Origin: Paludibacteraceae bacterium
GTDB lineage: Bacteria; Bacteroidota; Bacteroidia; Bacteroidales; Paludibacteraceae
Direction: 5' to 3'
DNA: 64,000 bases
NCBI GenBank assembly: GCA_017439235.1
Contig: JAFSJN010000002.1
Span: 1-64,000 of the forward strand
The notes beneath the pieces were generated by a model. That model was not told the DNA's origin. It searched no databases and saw nothing but the letters and a program-made list of their open reading frames with translations. Shown here piece after piece: positions 18,125 to 28,288 of this stretch (positions are counted from its first letter, which is position 1; each line of letters begins with the position of its first letter). The position numbers were made by a program, and so were the translations under genes.

Positions 18125-19783
18125 ATGGCTAAGAAAATAGAAACTAAGAAAGAAGTTCAGTTCTCGCTTGTGTACCGCGATATGTGGCAGTCGAGCGGTA
18201 AGTATGTCCCCCGTAAGGATCAGTTGGCTAAAGTCGCTCCCGTTATTATCGATATGGGGTGCTTTGACCGTGTAGAGACCAACGGCGGTGCCAGTGAGCA
18301 AGTGAACTTATTGTACGGAGAGAATCCCAATCTGGCAGTTCGCACCTTTACTAAGCCCTTCCATGAGGCGGGTATTAAGACCCACATGTTGGACCGTGGT
18401 CTGAATGCGCTGCGCATGAATCCGGTGCCTGCAGACGTGCGTCAACTGATGTATAAGGTGAAGCATGCGCAGGGAACGGATATTACCCGTATCTTCTGTG
18501 GACTGAATGACCCGCGTAATATTATCCCTTCTATCAAATGGGCAAAGGCTGCCGGTATGACAGCTCAGGCTACGATGTGTATCACCTATTCCAAAGTGCA
18601 TACGGTGGAGTATTATATCAACCTGGCAGAGCAACTTATCGAGGGTGGTGCCCAAGAGATTTGCCTTAAGGATATGGCCGGTATAGGTCGTCCGCACATG
18701 TTGGGCGTCATAGTAGCGGCTATTAAGGAGAAACATCCCGATATTATCATTCAATACCATGGCCATACGGGTCCCGGCTTCTCCGTAGCTTCGATGCTGG
18801 AGGTAGCTAAAGCCGGCGGTGATGTGTTGGACGTAGCTATGGAGCCGCTCAGCTGGGGTAAGGTGCATCCGGATGTAATTACCATCCAGGCCATGCTCAA
18901 AGATGCCGGTTTCTTAGTTAAGGATATCAATATGAAAGCCTATATGGAGGCGCGCAGTCTTACTCAATCGTTCATTGACGACTTCCTCGGCTATTGGATT
19001 GACCCGAAGAATGCGCTGATGACCAGTCTGCTGGTAGGCTGTGGTCTTCCGGGTGGAATGATGGGTTCGTTGATGGCTGACCTGAAAGGTATGCATGCTG
19101 CTATTAATGCTAACCTGCGCAAGAAAGGTCAGCATGAGTTGAGCGAAGATGAACTGCTGGTAGAACTCTTCGACGAGGTACAACGTATATGGCCTATGTT
19201 GGGTACGCCTTGCTTGGTAACACCCTTCTCGCAATATGTTAAGAATGCCGCTCTGATGAATCTCTACTCCAAGTCGATGGACGAGAAACCTTTCACGCGC
19301 ATGGATCCCGCTATGTGGGGTATGATTCTGGGTAAGTCGGGTAAGCTGCCCGGTGAGTTGGCTCCGGAGATTATCGAGTTGGCTAAGGAGAAAGGCTTCG
19401 AATTCTATACCGGTGACCCGCAGGCTCTCTATCCGGATGAGTTGCCGCGCTTCATCAAAGAGATGAAAGAACTGGGCTGGGAGCGCGGACAGGATGACGA
19501 AGAATTGTTTGAGTTCGCGATGCACGAGAAACAATATCGTGAGTATAAGTCCGGTCAGGCCAAAGAACAATTCAATCAGGACCTTATCGAGCGTATGCGC
19601 AAAGCCGGCAAGCAGATTCCTGCCGAGTTGTTGCCTCAGCCTAAAGAAGGTGAAGCCGATATAGCAGCTGTAGCTATGGCGCTCAACTTGTATAAGAACG
19701 AGGCTCGTCCTACCTTTAACGGTACGGTTATCCGCCGCCATGCTACGGAGTGGAACCGCAAGGGACTGATGATGAGAATGTAA
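18125..19783 (+). CDS. Biotin-dependent carboxylase/decarboxylase carboxyltransferase subunit (PycB/OadA-like)
   Basis: A 552-residue protein whose first 300 residues form the HMGL-like TIM barrel of pyruvate carboxylase subunit B and oxaloacetate decarboxylase alpha. Motifs include YRDMWQS (metal-binding Asp), [17 protein letters not shown] (carboxylated Lys), YHGHTGPG and the later [10 protein letters not shown]. The C-terminal conserved carboxylase region is present, but no biotin-carrier domain with an MKM lysine is visible, so the carrier must be a separate protein encoded elsewhere. It probably works in oxaloacetate/pyruvate interconversion. It ends 19 bases before serC. Confidence 0.85.
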   Translation: MAKKIETKKEVQFSLVYRDMWQSSGKYVPRKDQLAKVAPVIIDMGCFDRVETNGGASEQVNLLYGENPNLAVRTFTKPFHEAGIKTHMLDRGLNALRMNPVPADVRQLMYKVKHAQGTDITRIFCGLNDPRNIIPSIKWAKAAGMTAQATMCITYSKVHTVEYYINLAEQLIEGGAQEICLKDMAGIGRPHMLGVIVAAIKEKHPDIIIQYHGHTGPGFSVASMLEVAKAGGDVLDVAMEPLSWGKVHPDVITIQAMLKDAGFLVKDINMKAYMEARSLTQSFIDDFLGYWIDPKNALMTSLLVGCGLPGGMMGSLMADLKGMHAAINANLRKKGQHELSEDELLVELFDEVQRIWPMLGTPCLVTPFSQYVKNAALMNLYSKSMDEKPFTRMDPAMWGMILGKSGKLPGELAPEIIELAKEKGFEFYTGDPQALYPDELPRFIKEMKELGWERGQDDEELFEFAMHEKQYREYKSGQAKEQFNQDLIERMRKAGKQIPAELLPQPKEGEADIAAVAMALNLYKNEARPTFNGTVIRRHATEWNRKGLMMRM

Positions 19784-19802
19784 TTATTTCAATCCAATCA
19801 AT

Positions 19803-20879
19803 ATGAAATACAATTTTAATGCAGGACCGAGTATCCTGCCTCAAGAAGTAATCAAACAAACAGCCGATGCCGTTCTGGATTTCCAAGGAGAAGGCTTGAG
19901 TATATTGGAGATATCCCACCGTGCTAAGTACTTCCAGCCGGTAGTAGATGAGGCGGAAGCGCTGATGAAAGAGTTGTTGGGCGTGCCAGAAGGTTATCGC
20001 GTGCTATTCTTAGGCGGAGGTGCCAGTCTGCAGTTCTGCATGGTTCCGTTCAATATGCTGGAGAAAAAGGCTGCCTATCTCAATACCGGTGTGTGGTCTA
20101 AGAAAGCCATCAAAGAGGCTAAGGGATTTGGCGAAGTGGTAGAAGTTGCTGTCAGCACCAATTCTATTCCTACGGATTATGAGATACCCGCTGATGCCGA
20201 CTATTTCCATATTACTACTAACAATACCATTTACGGCACCGAGATATCGGAACGCAAATTGCAGCAGATATATGCTAAGAAAGGTAATGTACCCTTGGTA
20301 GCCGATATGTCGTCGGATATTTTGAGTCGTCCTATCGATGCCTCTAAATATGATATCATCTACGGCGGTGCCCAAAAGAATATCGCTCCTGCCGGTCTGA
20401 CTTTTGTCATCATTAAGGAATCGTGCTTGGGTAAGGTGAGCCGTTATATACCGACTATGCTTAACTATCAAACGCATATCGACAACGGTTCGATGTTCAA
20501 TACTCCTCCCGTACTGCCTATCTATACCGCCCTGCTGAACCTGCGCTGGTTGAAGGCTAATGGCGGAGTAGAGTGGATTGACCGTCGCAATCAGCAGAAA
20601 GCCGATTTGCTCTACAACTGCATCGACTCATCCAAACTCTTTATGCCTACTATTACGGAGCAAGAGGATCGCAGTCGTATGAATATCTGCTTCGTCCTCA
20701 AACCGGAGTATGAGGAGTTGCAAGACGACTTCTTCAAGTTCGCTACCGCTAAGGGCATGGTCGGCATCAAGGGACACCGTCTCGTAGGCGGTTTCCGCGC
20801 TTCGTGCTACAATGCTATGGATGTAGCCGGTGTGCAGGCTCTGGTAGACTGCATCCGCGAATATGAAAAGCTGCACTAA
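19803..20879 (+). CDS. serC: Phosphoserine aminotransferase
   Basis: A 358-residue PLP enzyme that makes 3-phosphoserine from 3-phosphohydroxypyruvate and glutamate. It begins with the family signature [14 protein letters not shown] [20 protein letters not shown] binds the cofactor phosphate, ADMSSD supplies the Asp for the pyridine nitrogen, and GGAQKN carries the Schiff-base Lys. The C-terminal [16 protein letters not shown] is conserved. serA follows after 26 bases, so two successive serine-biosynthesis steps are encoded together. Confidence 0.97.
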   Translation: MKYNFNAGPSILPQEVIKQTADAVLDFQGEGLSILEISHRAKYFQPVVDEAEALMKELLGVPEGYRVLFLGGGASLQFCMVPFNMLEKKAAYLNTGVWSKKAIKEAKGFGEVVEVAVSTNSIPTDYEIPADADYFHITTNNTIYGTEISERKLQQIYAKKGNVPLVADMSSDILSRPIDASKYDIIYGGAQKNIAPAGLTFVIIKESCLGKVSRYIPTMLNYQTHIDNGSMFNTPPVLPIYTALLNLRWLKANGGVEWIDRRNQQKADLLYNCIDSSKLFMPTITEQEDRSRMNICFVLKPEYEELQDDFFKFATAKGMVGIKGHRLVGGFRASCYNAMDVAGVQALVDCIREYEKLH

Positions 20880-20905
20880 TTGTTAATGCTTAAATTCCAA
20901 TTACA

Positions 20906-21823
20906 ATGAAAGTACTTGTTGCAACAGAGAAACCCTTTGCTAAGGTGGCTGTAGATGGCATCCGTGAAGTGGTAGAGGGCGCAGGATACGAATTGGCGCT
21001 CTTGGAAAAATATTCGGACAAAGCCCAATTGTTAGAAGCTGTCGCTGATGCGGATGCGCTGATTATCCGTTCGGATAAAGTAGATGCCGAGGTGTTGGAT
21101 GCCGCTGCCAAACTGAAGATAGTGGTTCGTGCCGGTGCTGGATACGACAATATCGACTTGGAAGCCGCTACGGCGCATAAGGTAGTAGCTATGAATACGC
21201 CCGGTCAGAACTCCAACGCTGTAGCAGAGTTGGCACTGGGACTGATGGTCTATGCCGTTCGTAATTTCTACAACGGCACCAGCGGAACGGAACTGCTTGG
21301 CAAACGCTTGGGTATTCATGCTTTCGGTAATGTGGGGCGCAATGTAGCCCGAATAGCTAAAGGTTTCGGTATGGAAGTATCGGCTTACGATGCCTACTGC
21401 CCGGATGAAGCTATGGTGGCTGCCGGTGTGACGCCGGTGCACAGCGCCAACGAGTTGTATGAGACCTGCGACATCGTCAGTCTGCATATCCCGGCTACGC
21501 CCGAAACCATCAAGAGCATCGATTATGCTCTGCTCAATAGAATGCCTAAGGGCGCTATATTGGTCAACACGGCTCGTAAGGAGGTCATGAACGAGGAAGA
21601 TTTGATTCGCCTGATGAATGATCGTGCGGACTTTAAGTATGTGACCGATATTATGCCTGTTGCCGATGCTCAGATGCGTGCTTTCGAGGGACGCTATTTC
21701 GCTACGCCTAAGAAGATGGGTGCCCAGACTGCTGAGGCCAATATCAATGCCGGTATAGCAGCCGCTAACCAGATTGTCGACTTCTTTAAGAACGGTAATA
21801 CCCGTTTCCAAGTCAATAAATAA
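20906..21823 (+). CDS. serA: D-3-phosphoglycerate dehydrogenase, short form without ACT domain
   Basis: A 305-residue D-2-hydroxyacid dehydrogenase that oxidises 3-phosphoglycerate in the first step of serine synthesis. VRAGAGYDNID and NTPGQNSNAVAELALG form the substrate domain, HAFGNVGRNVARIAK the NAD-binding turn, and NTARKEV the catalytic Arg. No regulatory ACT domain is present. Where most relatives have TPHIGA with the catalytic His, this protein reads TPKKMGAQ, so a Lys stands in for His; I recall the same in Bacteroides and Entamoeba enzymes. Its TAA overlaps the next ATG by one base. Confidence 0.93.
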   Translation: MKVLVATEKPFAKVAVDGIREVVEGAGYELALLEKYSDKAQLLEAVADADALIIRSDKVDAEVLDAAAKLKIVVRAGAGYDNIDLEAATAHKVVAMNTPGQNSNAVAELALGLMVYAVRNFYNGTSGTELLGKRLGIHAFGNVGRNVARIAKGFGMEVSAYDAYCPDEAMVAAGVTPVHSANELYETCDIVSLHIPATPETIKSIDYALLNRMPKGAILVNTARKEVMNEEDLIRLMNDRADFKYVTDIMPVADAQMRAFEGRYFATPKKMGAQTAEANINAGIAAANQIVDFFKNGNTRFQVNK

Positions 21824-23115
21824 TGCGAGGTCATCGATTCCATATCCTTATGTGCCTGCTGTTGTGGGGTGGAGTAGCCTTAACGGCTGCCAATATACTG
21901 CGTGTGAGCAGTTTTGACGGACGTTATTATACGGTGCCCGATCCGCAAGGTGCAGACCATATCTATGCTTTTTCGTCGGCCTTGCAGGCTAATTTTGAGA
22001 CTGCGAACGGGCAGAATGCCAATTGGACAGACTTGACAACCGGTCAGGTATATTCCAATATGAATACCTTTATCAATGTCGAAGACGGACATTGCTACAA
22101 GGTGGAGCAGGGTGCAGAACAGGAGACCTTTGTCGTTATCGATTATAGCCTGCATCGCCTATCCGGCAAGGATGTGCGTGTGGTGCCCGACTGTGAGGAA
22201 ACGAACTTTACTATCGAAGGCTTGAGTCCTATCCGCTATACATCTGACAGCCTCAATATGGCCGGAACGTATGTGCAGATGACCTTGCCGTATCAAATGG
22301 TGCTGACATACGACGATAAGAAATGGCAGGAGACTGACTGGTTGAACTATTCGTATAAAGATAGTCTGGCCTTGTCTGATCCGTCTCATTTCTCTATCCG
22401 TCCGTTGATGGATGACGCTCGCTTTACGCTTACTGAGGTGCAGTTCTCCGAGGTGCTGCTGGGTACAGCCGATAAGATAGAGACACCTGTTGTCGAGGCT
22501 GTAGCTGTAGGTCTCTTCCCCGTACATACTACTACCACGCGTGGCGAGGCGATAGAGAACGAAAACATGCGTCCTATATCGGATAGTGTATTGAGCGGCT
22601 CGGCACCGCTGGATATCTATTTCCAAGCCCATCCATCGCCCAAGGCGGAATATTTTGTATGGACTATCAAGCGCGAGAACGAATTGCGGACTACCCGCAC
22701 GGAAGCCAATATACGCTACATCTTTGATGATGCCAATTCGGCCGGAACAACGCAGTATCAGGTCTCGCTTATCGTGGGTAATGCCCATTGTGCCGATTCG
22801 TCCTATTCGGCTACAGTTACTCTGCATACCTCTATGCTGCTGGTGCCTAATGTCTTTACTCCCGATTGCTCTCCCGGCCAGAACGATGAGTTCCGCGTGG
22901 TCTATCGCTCGCTGGCCTCTTTCCGTTGCTGGGTATTCAATCGCTGGGGACATCAGGTATTTACATGGAACGATCCGGCTAAAGGATGGAACGGACGCAT
23001 CAATGGACGTAAGGCTCCCGTAGGCGCTTATTACTATATTATCGAGGCTACCGGTACCGATGGCGTCAAATACAAACGCAAAGGTGCCGTCAACTTGATT
23101 CGCAATGAAAAATAA
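21823..23115 (+). CDS. Secreted protein with T9SS type B (gliding-type) C-terminal sorting domain
   Basis: A 430-residue protein with a signal peptide (about residues 1-25). The middle is beta-rich with a PKD-like segment around residues 255-330. The C-terminus has VPNVFTPDCSPGQNDEF, then FNRWGHQVF, GWNGRINGRKAPVGAYYYII and a final basic KGAVNLIR, which is the CHU_C/type B sorting domain recognised by the type IX secretion system. The protein is predicted to be exported and held on or released from the cell surface. The N-terminal region is not recognised. It is coupled to serA by a TAATG overlap, an odd partner for a metabolic gene. Confidence 0.88.
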   Translation: MRGHRFHILMCLLLWGGVALTAANILRVSSFDGRYYTVPDPQGADHIYAFSSALQANFETANGQNANWTDLTTGQVYSNMNTFINVEDGHCYKVEQGAEQETFVVIDYSLHRLSGKDVRVVPDCEETNFTIEGLSPIRYTSDSLNMAGTYVQMTLPYQMVLTYDDKKWQETDWLNYSYKDSLALSDPSHFSIRPLMDDARFTLTEVQFSEVLLGTADKIETPVVEAVAVGLFPVHTTTTRGEAIENENMRPISDSVLSGSAPLDIYFQAHPSPKAEYFVWTIKRENELRTTRTEANIRYIFDDANSAGTTQYQVSLIVGNAHCADSSYSATVTLHTSMLLVPNVFTPDCSPGQNDEFRVVYRSLASFRCWVFNRWGHQVFTWNDPAKGWNGRINGRKAPVGAYYYIIEATGTDGVKYKRKGAVNLIRNEK

Positions 23116-23121
23116 CCCAAT

Positions 23122-25266
23122 ATGAAAAAACTGACACTTATGGCTTTTGCCGCAATGGCATTGATGGGATGCCAACAGAAAAACCCATTCTTCAACTATC
23201 AGAATTGGAATACTCCTCACGGAACTTATCCCTTTAATGATATTAAAGTGGAGCACTATATGCCTGCTTTTGAGGAGGGTATGAAGCAGGGCTTAGCTGA
23301 GATAGATGCTATCGTGGCTAATACTGAAGAACCTACCTTTGAGAATACCATAGAGGCTTATACCAATTCGGGCCACCTGCTGGAAGTGGTAGCTTCGTGC
23401 TTCTACAACCTTGCTTCTGCCGAGACTAACGAGCAGATGCAGGAATTGGAAGTAGAACTGAGTCCTAAGCTCAGTGAGTATTCTACTACTATTCGCCTCA
23501 ACGAAGGTCTGTTCCAACGTATCAAAGCCGTCTATGACCAGCGCGAGTCGTTGGATCTCAATCCTGAACAACGCAAGTTGTTGGATGACATCTACGAGGG
23601 CTTTGCCAATAATGGCGCTAACCTCTCGCCGGAAGGTAAGGAGCAGTTGCGCGAGTTGAGCATGCGCCTGTCAAACCTCACTACCGCCTATGGCCAGAAT
23701 GTATTGAAGGCTACTAACGCCTGGACTTATCTGGTTACTGACGAGAATGACTTGTCCGGCCTCAACGATGATACCAAGGCTATGATGAAGGCCAATGCTG
23801 AGAAACAGGGACAGGAAGGCTGGTTGATGGACCTCAAGCCTACGACCTATATCCCCTTTATGAAGGACTGCGACAACCGTGCTTTGCGTGAGAAACTGTA
23901 TATGGCCTACAATAGTCGCTGCGTGGGTGGTGAGTTTGATAATACCGCTAACATCGTGGAGATAGCCAATACGCGTCTTCAACTGGCGAAGTTGTTCGAC
24001 AAACCTACTTATGCCGTTAAATCGCTGCATAAGACCTGTGCCGAGAAGCAGGAGACTGTGATGTCGTTCTTGGACCAACTGCGTGATGCTTATATGCCGG
24101 CTGCCCGTAAGGAGATGAAGGAGCTGCAGGAATATGCACAATCCATTGGTTTCAAAGGACAGATTCAACCTTGGGATTTCTCTTATTACTCCAAAAAACT
24201 CAAAGATGCCAAATATAGTATCTCGGATGATGTGCTCCGTCCTTATTTCGAGTTAGAGGCTGTTAAGCAGGGCGTCTTCGGCTTGGCGAAGCGTTTATAT
24301 GGTCTGACCTTTGTGGAGAATAAGAATATCCAGGTCTATCATCCTGAGGTATGTGCCTATGAGGTATTCGATGCCGAGGGTAATTTTGTGGCTGTCTATT
24401 ATGCCGATTTCCATCCGCGTGAGGGAAAACGTGGTGGCGCTTGGATGAACGATTTCAAGCCTCAGTGGCGTGAAAAAGACGGTACAGACTCGCGTCCGCA
24501 TATCGTCAACGTGATGAACTTCACGCGCCCTGTTCAGGCTGATGCGGAAGGTAAGGGTGGTAAGCCCGCCTTGCTGACCTACGACGAGGTGCGCACTTTC
24601 TTGCACGAGTTTGGTCATGGTTTGCATGGTATGCTTACCAAATGCCAATATGCTGCGCTGAGCGGAACGAATGTGCCGCGCGATTTTGTGGAGTTGCCCA
24701 GTCAATTCAACGAGAACTTCATTGATGAGAAAGAGTTCCTCGATACCTTTGCTAAGCATTATGAGGATGGTAATGCCCTGCCTCAGGAGTTGCTCGATAA
24801 GATGCATGCTTCGCAGACCTATCACGCAGCCTATGCTTGCGTACGCCAGTTGAGCTTCGGTTATCTGGATATGGCTTGGCATACGTTGACTGCTCCCTTT
24901 GAGGTGAAGAAAGATACCTTAGCCGAGGTTATTGCCTTTGGTAACAAGGCAATGGAGCAGGTACAAGTGATGCCTGATATCCCCGGTACACAGATGGAGA
25001 CGGCCTTCACGCACATCTTCTCCGGAGGCTATGCTGCCGGATACTATAGTTATAAGTGGTCGGAGTTGTTGGATGCTGATGCGTTTGCTCAATTCCAGGC
25101 TGCTAAACTGGAGCGTGGTTCTATCTTCGACCAACAGGAGGCAGACCTCTTCCGCACCAATATCTTGGAGCGTGGCGGTACTGAAGAACCTATGGCACTC
25201 TATCGTCGTTTCCGCGGTGGAGAACCTACTATCGACGCTCTGCTTAAGCGCGACGGATTGAAATAA
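23122..25266 (+). CDS. M3-family metallopeptidase lipoprotein (peptidyl-dipeptidase Dcp-like)
   Basis: A 714-residue zinc peptidase with a lipoprotein signal (MKKLTLMAFAAMALMGC; lipobox LMGC, Cys near residue 17). The catalytic HEFGH is at about residues 495-499, with the third ligand Glu downstream near PSQFNE. FHPREGKRGGAW and FSGGYAAGYYSYKWSE are typical of Dcp/oligopeptidase A relatives. It would remove dipeptides from peptides in the periplasm. It starts 6 bases after the sorting-domain protein and converges with ribF. Confidence 0.93.
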   Translation: MKKLTLMAFAAMALMGCQQKNPFFNYQNWNTPHGTYPFNDIKVEHYMPAFEEGMKQGLAEIDAIVANTEEPTFENTIEAYTNSGHLLEVVASCFYNLASAETNEQMQELEVELSPKLSEYSTTIRLNEGLFQRIKAVYDQRESLDLNPEQRKLLDDIYEGFANNGANLSPEGKEQLRELSMRLSNLTTAYGQNVLKATNAWTYLVTDENDLSGLNDDTKAMMKANAEKQGQEGWLMDLKPTTYIPFMKDCDNRALREKLYMAYNSRCVGGEFDNTANIVEIANTRLQLAKLFDKPTYAVKSLHKTCAEKQETVMSFLDQLRDAYMPAARKEMKELQEYAQSIGFKGQIQPWDFSYYSKKLKDAKYSISDDVLRPYFELEAVKQGVFGLAKRLYGLTFVENKNIQVYHPEVCAYEVFDAEGNFVAVYYADFHPREGKRGGAWMNDFKPQWREKDGTDSRPHIVNVMNFTRPVQADAEGKGGKPALLTYDEVRTFLHEFGHGLHGMLTKCQYAALSGTNVPRDFVELPSQFNENFIDEKEFLDTFAKHYEDGNALPQELLDKMHASQTYHAAYACVRQLSFGYLDMAWHTLTAPFEVKKDTLAEVIAFGNKAMEQVQVMPDIPGTQMETAFTHIFSGGYAAGYYSYKWSELLDADAFAQFQAAKLERGSIFDQQEADLFRTNILERGGTEEPMALYRRFRGGEPTIDALLKRDGLK

Positions 25267-25270
25267 GGTC

Positions 25271-26128
25271 TTATAGACTTTGTACGTCAGAGAGTATTTG
25301 CCGCTTTAGCTCGTCTAAGGTGGCAAATTTCTTTTCTACCCTTATGTAACGCAACAATCGGATAGTCAGTCGCTGCCCGTATAATGAGCCCTGAAAACCG
25401 GGAATATGCACTTCAATACTGGTCCCCTCGTTACCGATAGTGGGGTTAGTGCCGATATTCACGATGGCCGGATGATGTTCGTTACCCCATTCGGCTTCTA
25501 CGGCATAGACGCCGTTCTTGGGAATCAGTTTATCTTTCGCTACCTGTATATTAGCCGTAGGAAATCCTAATTGACGTCCTATGCCCTTGCCGTGCACGAT
25601 ATCGCCACTCATACTATAGGTATATCCTAACATCTTATTCGCCCCCTCTACATCGCCGGCTGATAAGGCACGCCGAATAGCAGAGGACGATACAGCCCCT
25701 TCCGGTGCCTGTGCAATAGCTTGTATGCGGATGTCTATACCTTGAGCCGCCTGTCGATAGGCTTCTATACCGTTCAGTCGGTCGGACCCAAAGCGATGGT
25801 CGTAGCCCATCAATAGGGTGCGCACGTGGTATTGTTCGCTCAGTAAGGCCATAAACTCGGCTGCGGTAAGCGATTGGATGTCGGCAAAGTCGAAATCAAA
25901 GATGTTATCAATACCTGTCGCTCGAAGCAAATCCATTCGCTCGTTACACGTAGTCAGCAATGCTGGTGAAGGACCGTCTAAAACCTGACGGGGATGGGTG
26001 GTAAAGGTTACTACCGCACTCCTTAGTCCTTGCTCTTGCGCCGTACGACGCAAGCAGTCAATCAGAAAGCGGTGTCCGCTATGAACACCGTCAAAGAATC
26101 CTATGGTTGCTGCATAATCAGTATTCAT
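25271..26128 (-). CDS. ribF: Bifunctional riboflavin kinase / FAD synthetase
   Basis: A 285-residue enzyme that makes FMN and FAD. The N-terminal nucleotidyltransferase domain has IGFFDGVHSGH (HxGH-type ATP site), GYDHRFG and SSAIRRAL; the C-terminal kinase domain has HGKGIGRQLGFPTANI and GIYAVEAEW-like GVYAVEAEW. The start is placed at MNTDYAATIG (26128), which overlaps the stop of the beta-helix gene; an ATG at 26140 is also possible. The minus-strand order suggests co-transcription with the upstream genes. Confidence 0.95.
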   Translation of the reverse strand: MNTDYAATIGFFDGVHSGHRFLIDCLRRTAQEQGLRSAVVTFTTHPRQVLDGPSPALLTTCNERMDLLRATGIDNIFDFDFADIQSLTAAEFMALLSEQYHVRTLLMGYDHRFGSDRLNGIEAYRQAAQGIDIRIQAIAQAPEGAVSSSAIRRALSAGDVEGANKMLGYTYSMSGDIVHGKGIGRQLGFPTANIQVAKDKLIPKNGVYAVEAEWGNEHHPAIVNIGTNPTIGNEGTSIEVHIPGFQGSLYGQRLTIRLLRYIRVEKKFATLDELKRQILSDVQSL

Positions 26129-27575
26129 AGCAACCGGCATCCGGACGCGACTTACGCTCGCGACCTACTTTGTCGAAGGGATACTTACTACCTGCTATAC
26201 TATCACCTATGCCGCGGGCAGGTGAGACGCTGTCCAAGCGGAAATCGTAGTATTTATATTCGCGGTAGAGATAGTATGTATTCACAAATACGGTGTCGCT
26301 GTCCGAGGCATATACATTGTCGTGACACCAATCGGTCTTGATACTGTCCGCTTTGAGGTAACTGCCTGTTATCTCGCCTTCGTAGTATTTGGGCAGGGGA
26401 GTTGCTACTACTAAGTTGTTGTCTCTGGCTCCGGTAACGATACTGTTGAGCAGGTGCAACTCGGTAGGCGCATATTCTTTACTCAGGTTATTGATATATA
26501 CTGCCGCTACGTCTTGGCGACTCGTATTGTGGATATTCAGGTTGGAGTAGGGCCATCCGAAGAACGAAGCTACGGTAGTATGGACGATAGTGTGTTTCCC
26601 GCCTTCTAAGTAGAGGCAATAAGCCGCACAGTTGCTTATCTCGCTGTTAGCGATAGTGGCATCGGTGTTTTGCAGCACGACTCCGTAGATGGAGTGATTG
26701 TGTATGCGGGCGTTCTCTATCTGTAGCGTTCCCATATGTTCCGGACTCTCCGAATAACAATACAAGCCTATCGAACCGCTCAGTATGTCGATGTTGCGGA
26801 GCGTATAGGCGGGTTGGTAGTTGTTGTCGGCGTAGTTGATGAGGAATACGCCTCCCCATTGACCGGAAGCTACGGCGTAGGGGACGGAGTCAAAGAGATG
26901 GTCTAAGCGGTCGCCGCGAATGGTAATAGGATTGTCTTTCTCGCCCATAGCTTGTACATCGCCTAAGGCATAGATAGAAGCCTTGTTGTGCATATAGAGT
27001 GTGGCACCGGGTTCGAAATAGAGCGGACCGCCTACTACTACTGTATCGTATATCAGATAGGGCAGACGGTTGATAAAGGTGTGCGTGTCATAGTTGGTGC
27101 GGCCGCTGCCGTTGGGATTGCGGATGATGCGCACATTCTGACCGTAGGCCTCTAAGGCTATATTTTGTACATTACCGTTCACCAGAAAGCGTATCGTATC
27201 CGTCACCAATATCGGTGAGTTCTCCTTTTGCGGGTCGATGGTTACTCGGATAAACAGGAATAGACTGTCCTTACCGTTCAGCACGATATTGTGCAGGTTC
27301 TCCATCTTATTCTCGCCGTCCAGGTTGAGTTTGAAATACGAGGCATTGCCATTCTCTAACCAAACATCGCTAATGCGTATAGCATTGCGATTGCGGTTGT
27401 ATACCATCACCTGCTGCGTCGAACTGCCCATGCCGGTAAAGACGGTGTCGAAGAGCACCTCTTGCTTCGAGAATGCCAATTGCATACTCGGATCCGAACT
27501 GATTTGTTCTTCGCGACACGCGGTGAACAGTATAGTCGTCAGCATTAGGTACAATAGGATATAGCGTCGCATCAT
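26118..27575 (-). CDS. Right-handed beta-helix surface lipoprotein
   Basis: A 485-residue protein with a lipoprotein signal (lipobox LFTAC, Cys near residue 20). Residues 30-140 form a beta-sandwich-like region; residues 160-450 are parallel beta-helix repeats with regularly spaced Asn, Gly and Ile (for example GSIGLYCYS, YGVVLQNT, AYCLYLEGG). The end reads GRERKSRPDAGCYEY, the tail seen in choice-of-anchor Q type beta-helix proteins. No catalytic role is evident; polysaccharide binding is possible. It starts 2 bases after porT ends. Confidence 0.82.
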   Translation of the reverse strand: MMRRYILLYLMLTTILFTACREEQISSDPSMQLAFSKQEVLFDTVFTGMGSSTQQVMVYNRNRNAIRISDVWLENGNASYFKLNLDGENKMENLHNIVLNGKDSLFLFIRVTIDPQKENSPILVTDTIRFLVNGNVQNIALEAYGQNVRIIRNPNGSGRTNYDTHTFINRLPYLIYDTVVVGGPLYFEPGATLYMHNKASIYALGDVQAMGEKDNPITIRGDRLDHLFDSVPYAVASGQWGGVFLINYADNNYQPAYTLRNIDILSGSIGLYCYSESPEHMGTLQIENARIHNHSIYGVVLQNTDATIANSEISNCAAYCLYLEGGKHTIVHTTVASFFGWPYSNLNIHNTSRQDVAAVYINNLSKEYAPTELHLLNSIVTGARDNNLVVATPLPKYYEGEITGSYLKADSIKTDWCHDNVYASDSDTVFVNTYYLYREYKYYDFRLDSVSPARGIGDSIAGSKYPFDKVGRERKSRPDAGCYEY

Positions 27576-27577
27576 AC

Positions 27578-28288
27578 TTATTCGAAGTTAAAGGAGATAG
27601 TGAGCATCTGGTTCGACAATCGTTTGATGGCACGTGTATAGAACTCGTCTTCGGCAGCTAACTGCGGACGTTGTTCTATAGGCGTCAGGGCGTTTTTGAA
27701 GCCTATCTGGTATTTAATCTCCGGACAGAGTTTGAACCATCTAAGGTAGAAGTCGCATCCGAAACCGAAACTGATGAAATAGTCCCAGCGTTGTTGATAG
27801 ATCGGACGCTCTTTCTGTCCGCCGAAGTCGAAGGCTGCTCCGCCGCCGAATATCAGGTACGGACGGTAGTTCTTCTCGCGCTCTGCCGACCATTTCAGGT
27901 ATAGCGGCAGCGATAGCGGTAGCGACAGTACTTCGGCTTTGTTGCCGTTGCCGCTACTGCCCTTGACGGGATTACCGCTGGCGGATTTGTACGTTATCGT
28001 CTTTTGTCCGAAGTGCAGGGTTGGCGTGAAGCGCAGGTTGAGGTGACGGCATAGGCGCAGGTCGGTAATAAAGCCTACGGAGAAACCCGGCATCAGCGTG
28101 CTCACTCGGGCGTGGTAGACCTCGCCGTTGATGGAGTCTTGCGTGTCGGTCACACCAAATGCCATCAGGTTCATGCCTAATGAGAAACCGAAGTGGATGA
28201 GCTTGTCATCTACGTAGGGGTTATTCATCTGTGCCCTGGTCATTGTACTGATCAGCAGCAGACATACTATTATTATTTTGTCTCTCAT
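27578..28288 (-). CDS. porT: PorT-family protein of the type IX secretion system
   Basis: A 236-residue protein with a signal peptide (MRDKIIIVCLLLISTMTRAQ). The rest is an eight-or-so-stranded outer-membrane barrel. The sequence NNPYVDDKLIHFGFSLGMN and the late KLCPEIKYQIGFKN closely resemble PorT/SprT, a T9SS component. It agrees with the T9SS sorting domain at 21823-23115 and with gldF at 46183. Its first 68 bases overlap the end of the upstream barrel gene, long for this genome. Confidence 0.85.
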   Translation of the reverse strand: MRDKIIIVCLLLISTMTRAQMNNPYVDDKLIHFGFSLGMNLMAFGVTDTQDSINGEVYHARVSTLMPGFSVGFITDLRLCRHLNLRFTPTLHFGQKTITYKSASGNPVKGSSGNGNKAEVLSLPLSLPLYLKWSAEREKNYRPYLIFGGGAAFDFGGQKERPIYQQRWDYFISFGFGCDFYLRWFKLCPEIKYQIGFKNALTPIEQRPQLAAEDEFYTRAIKRLSNQMLTISFNFE

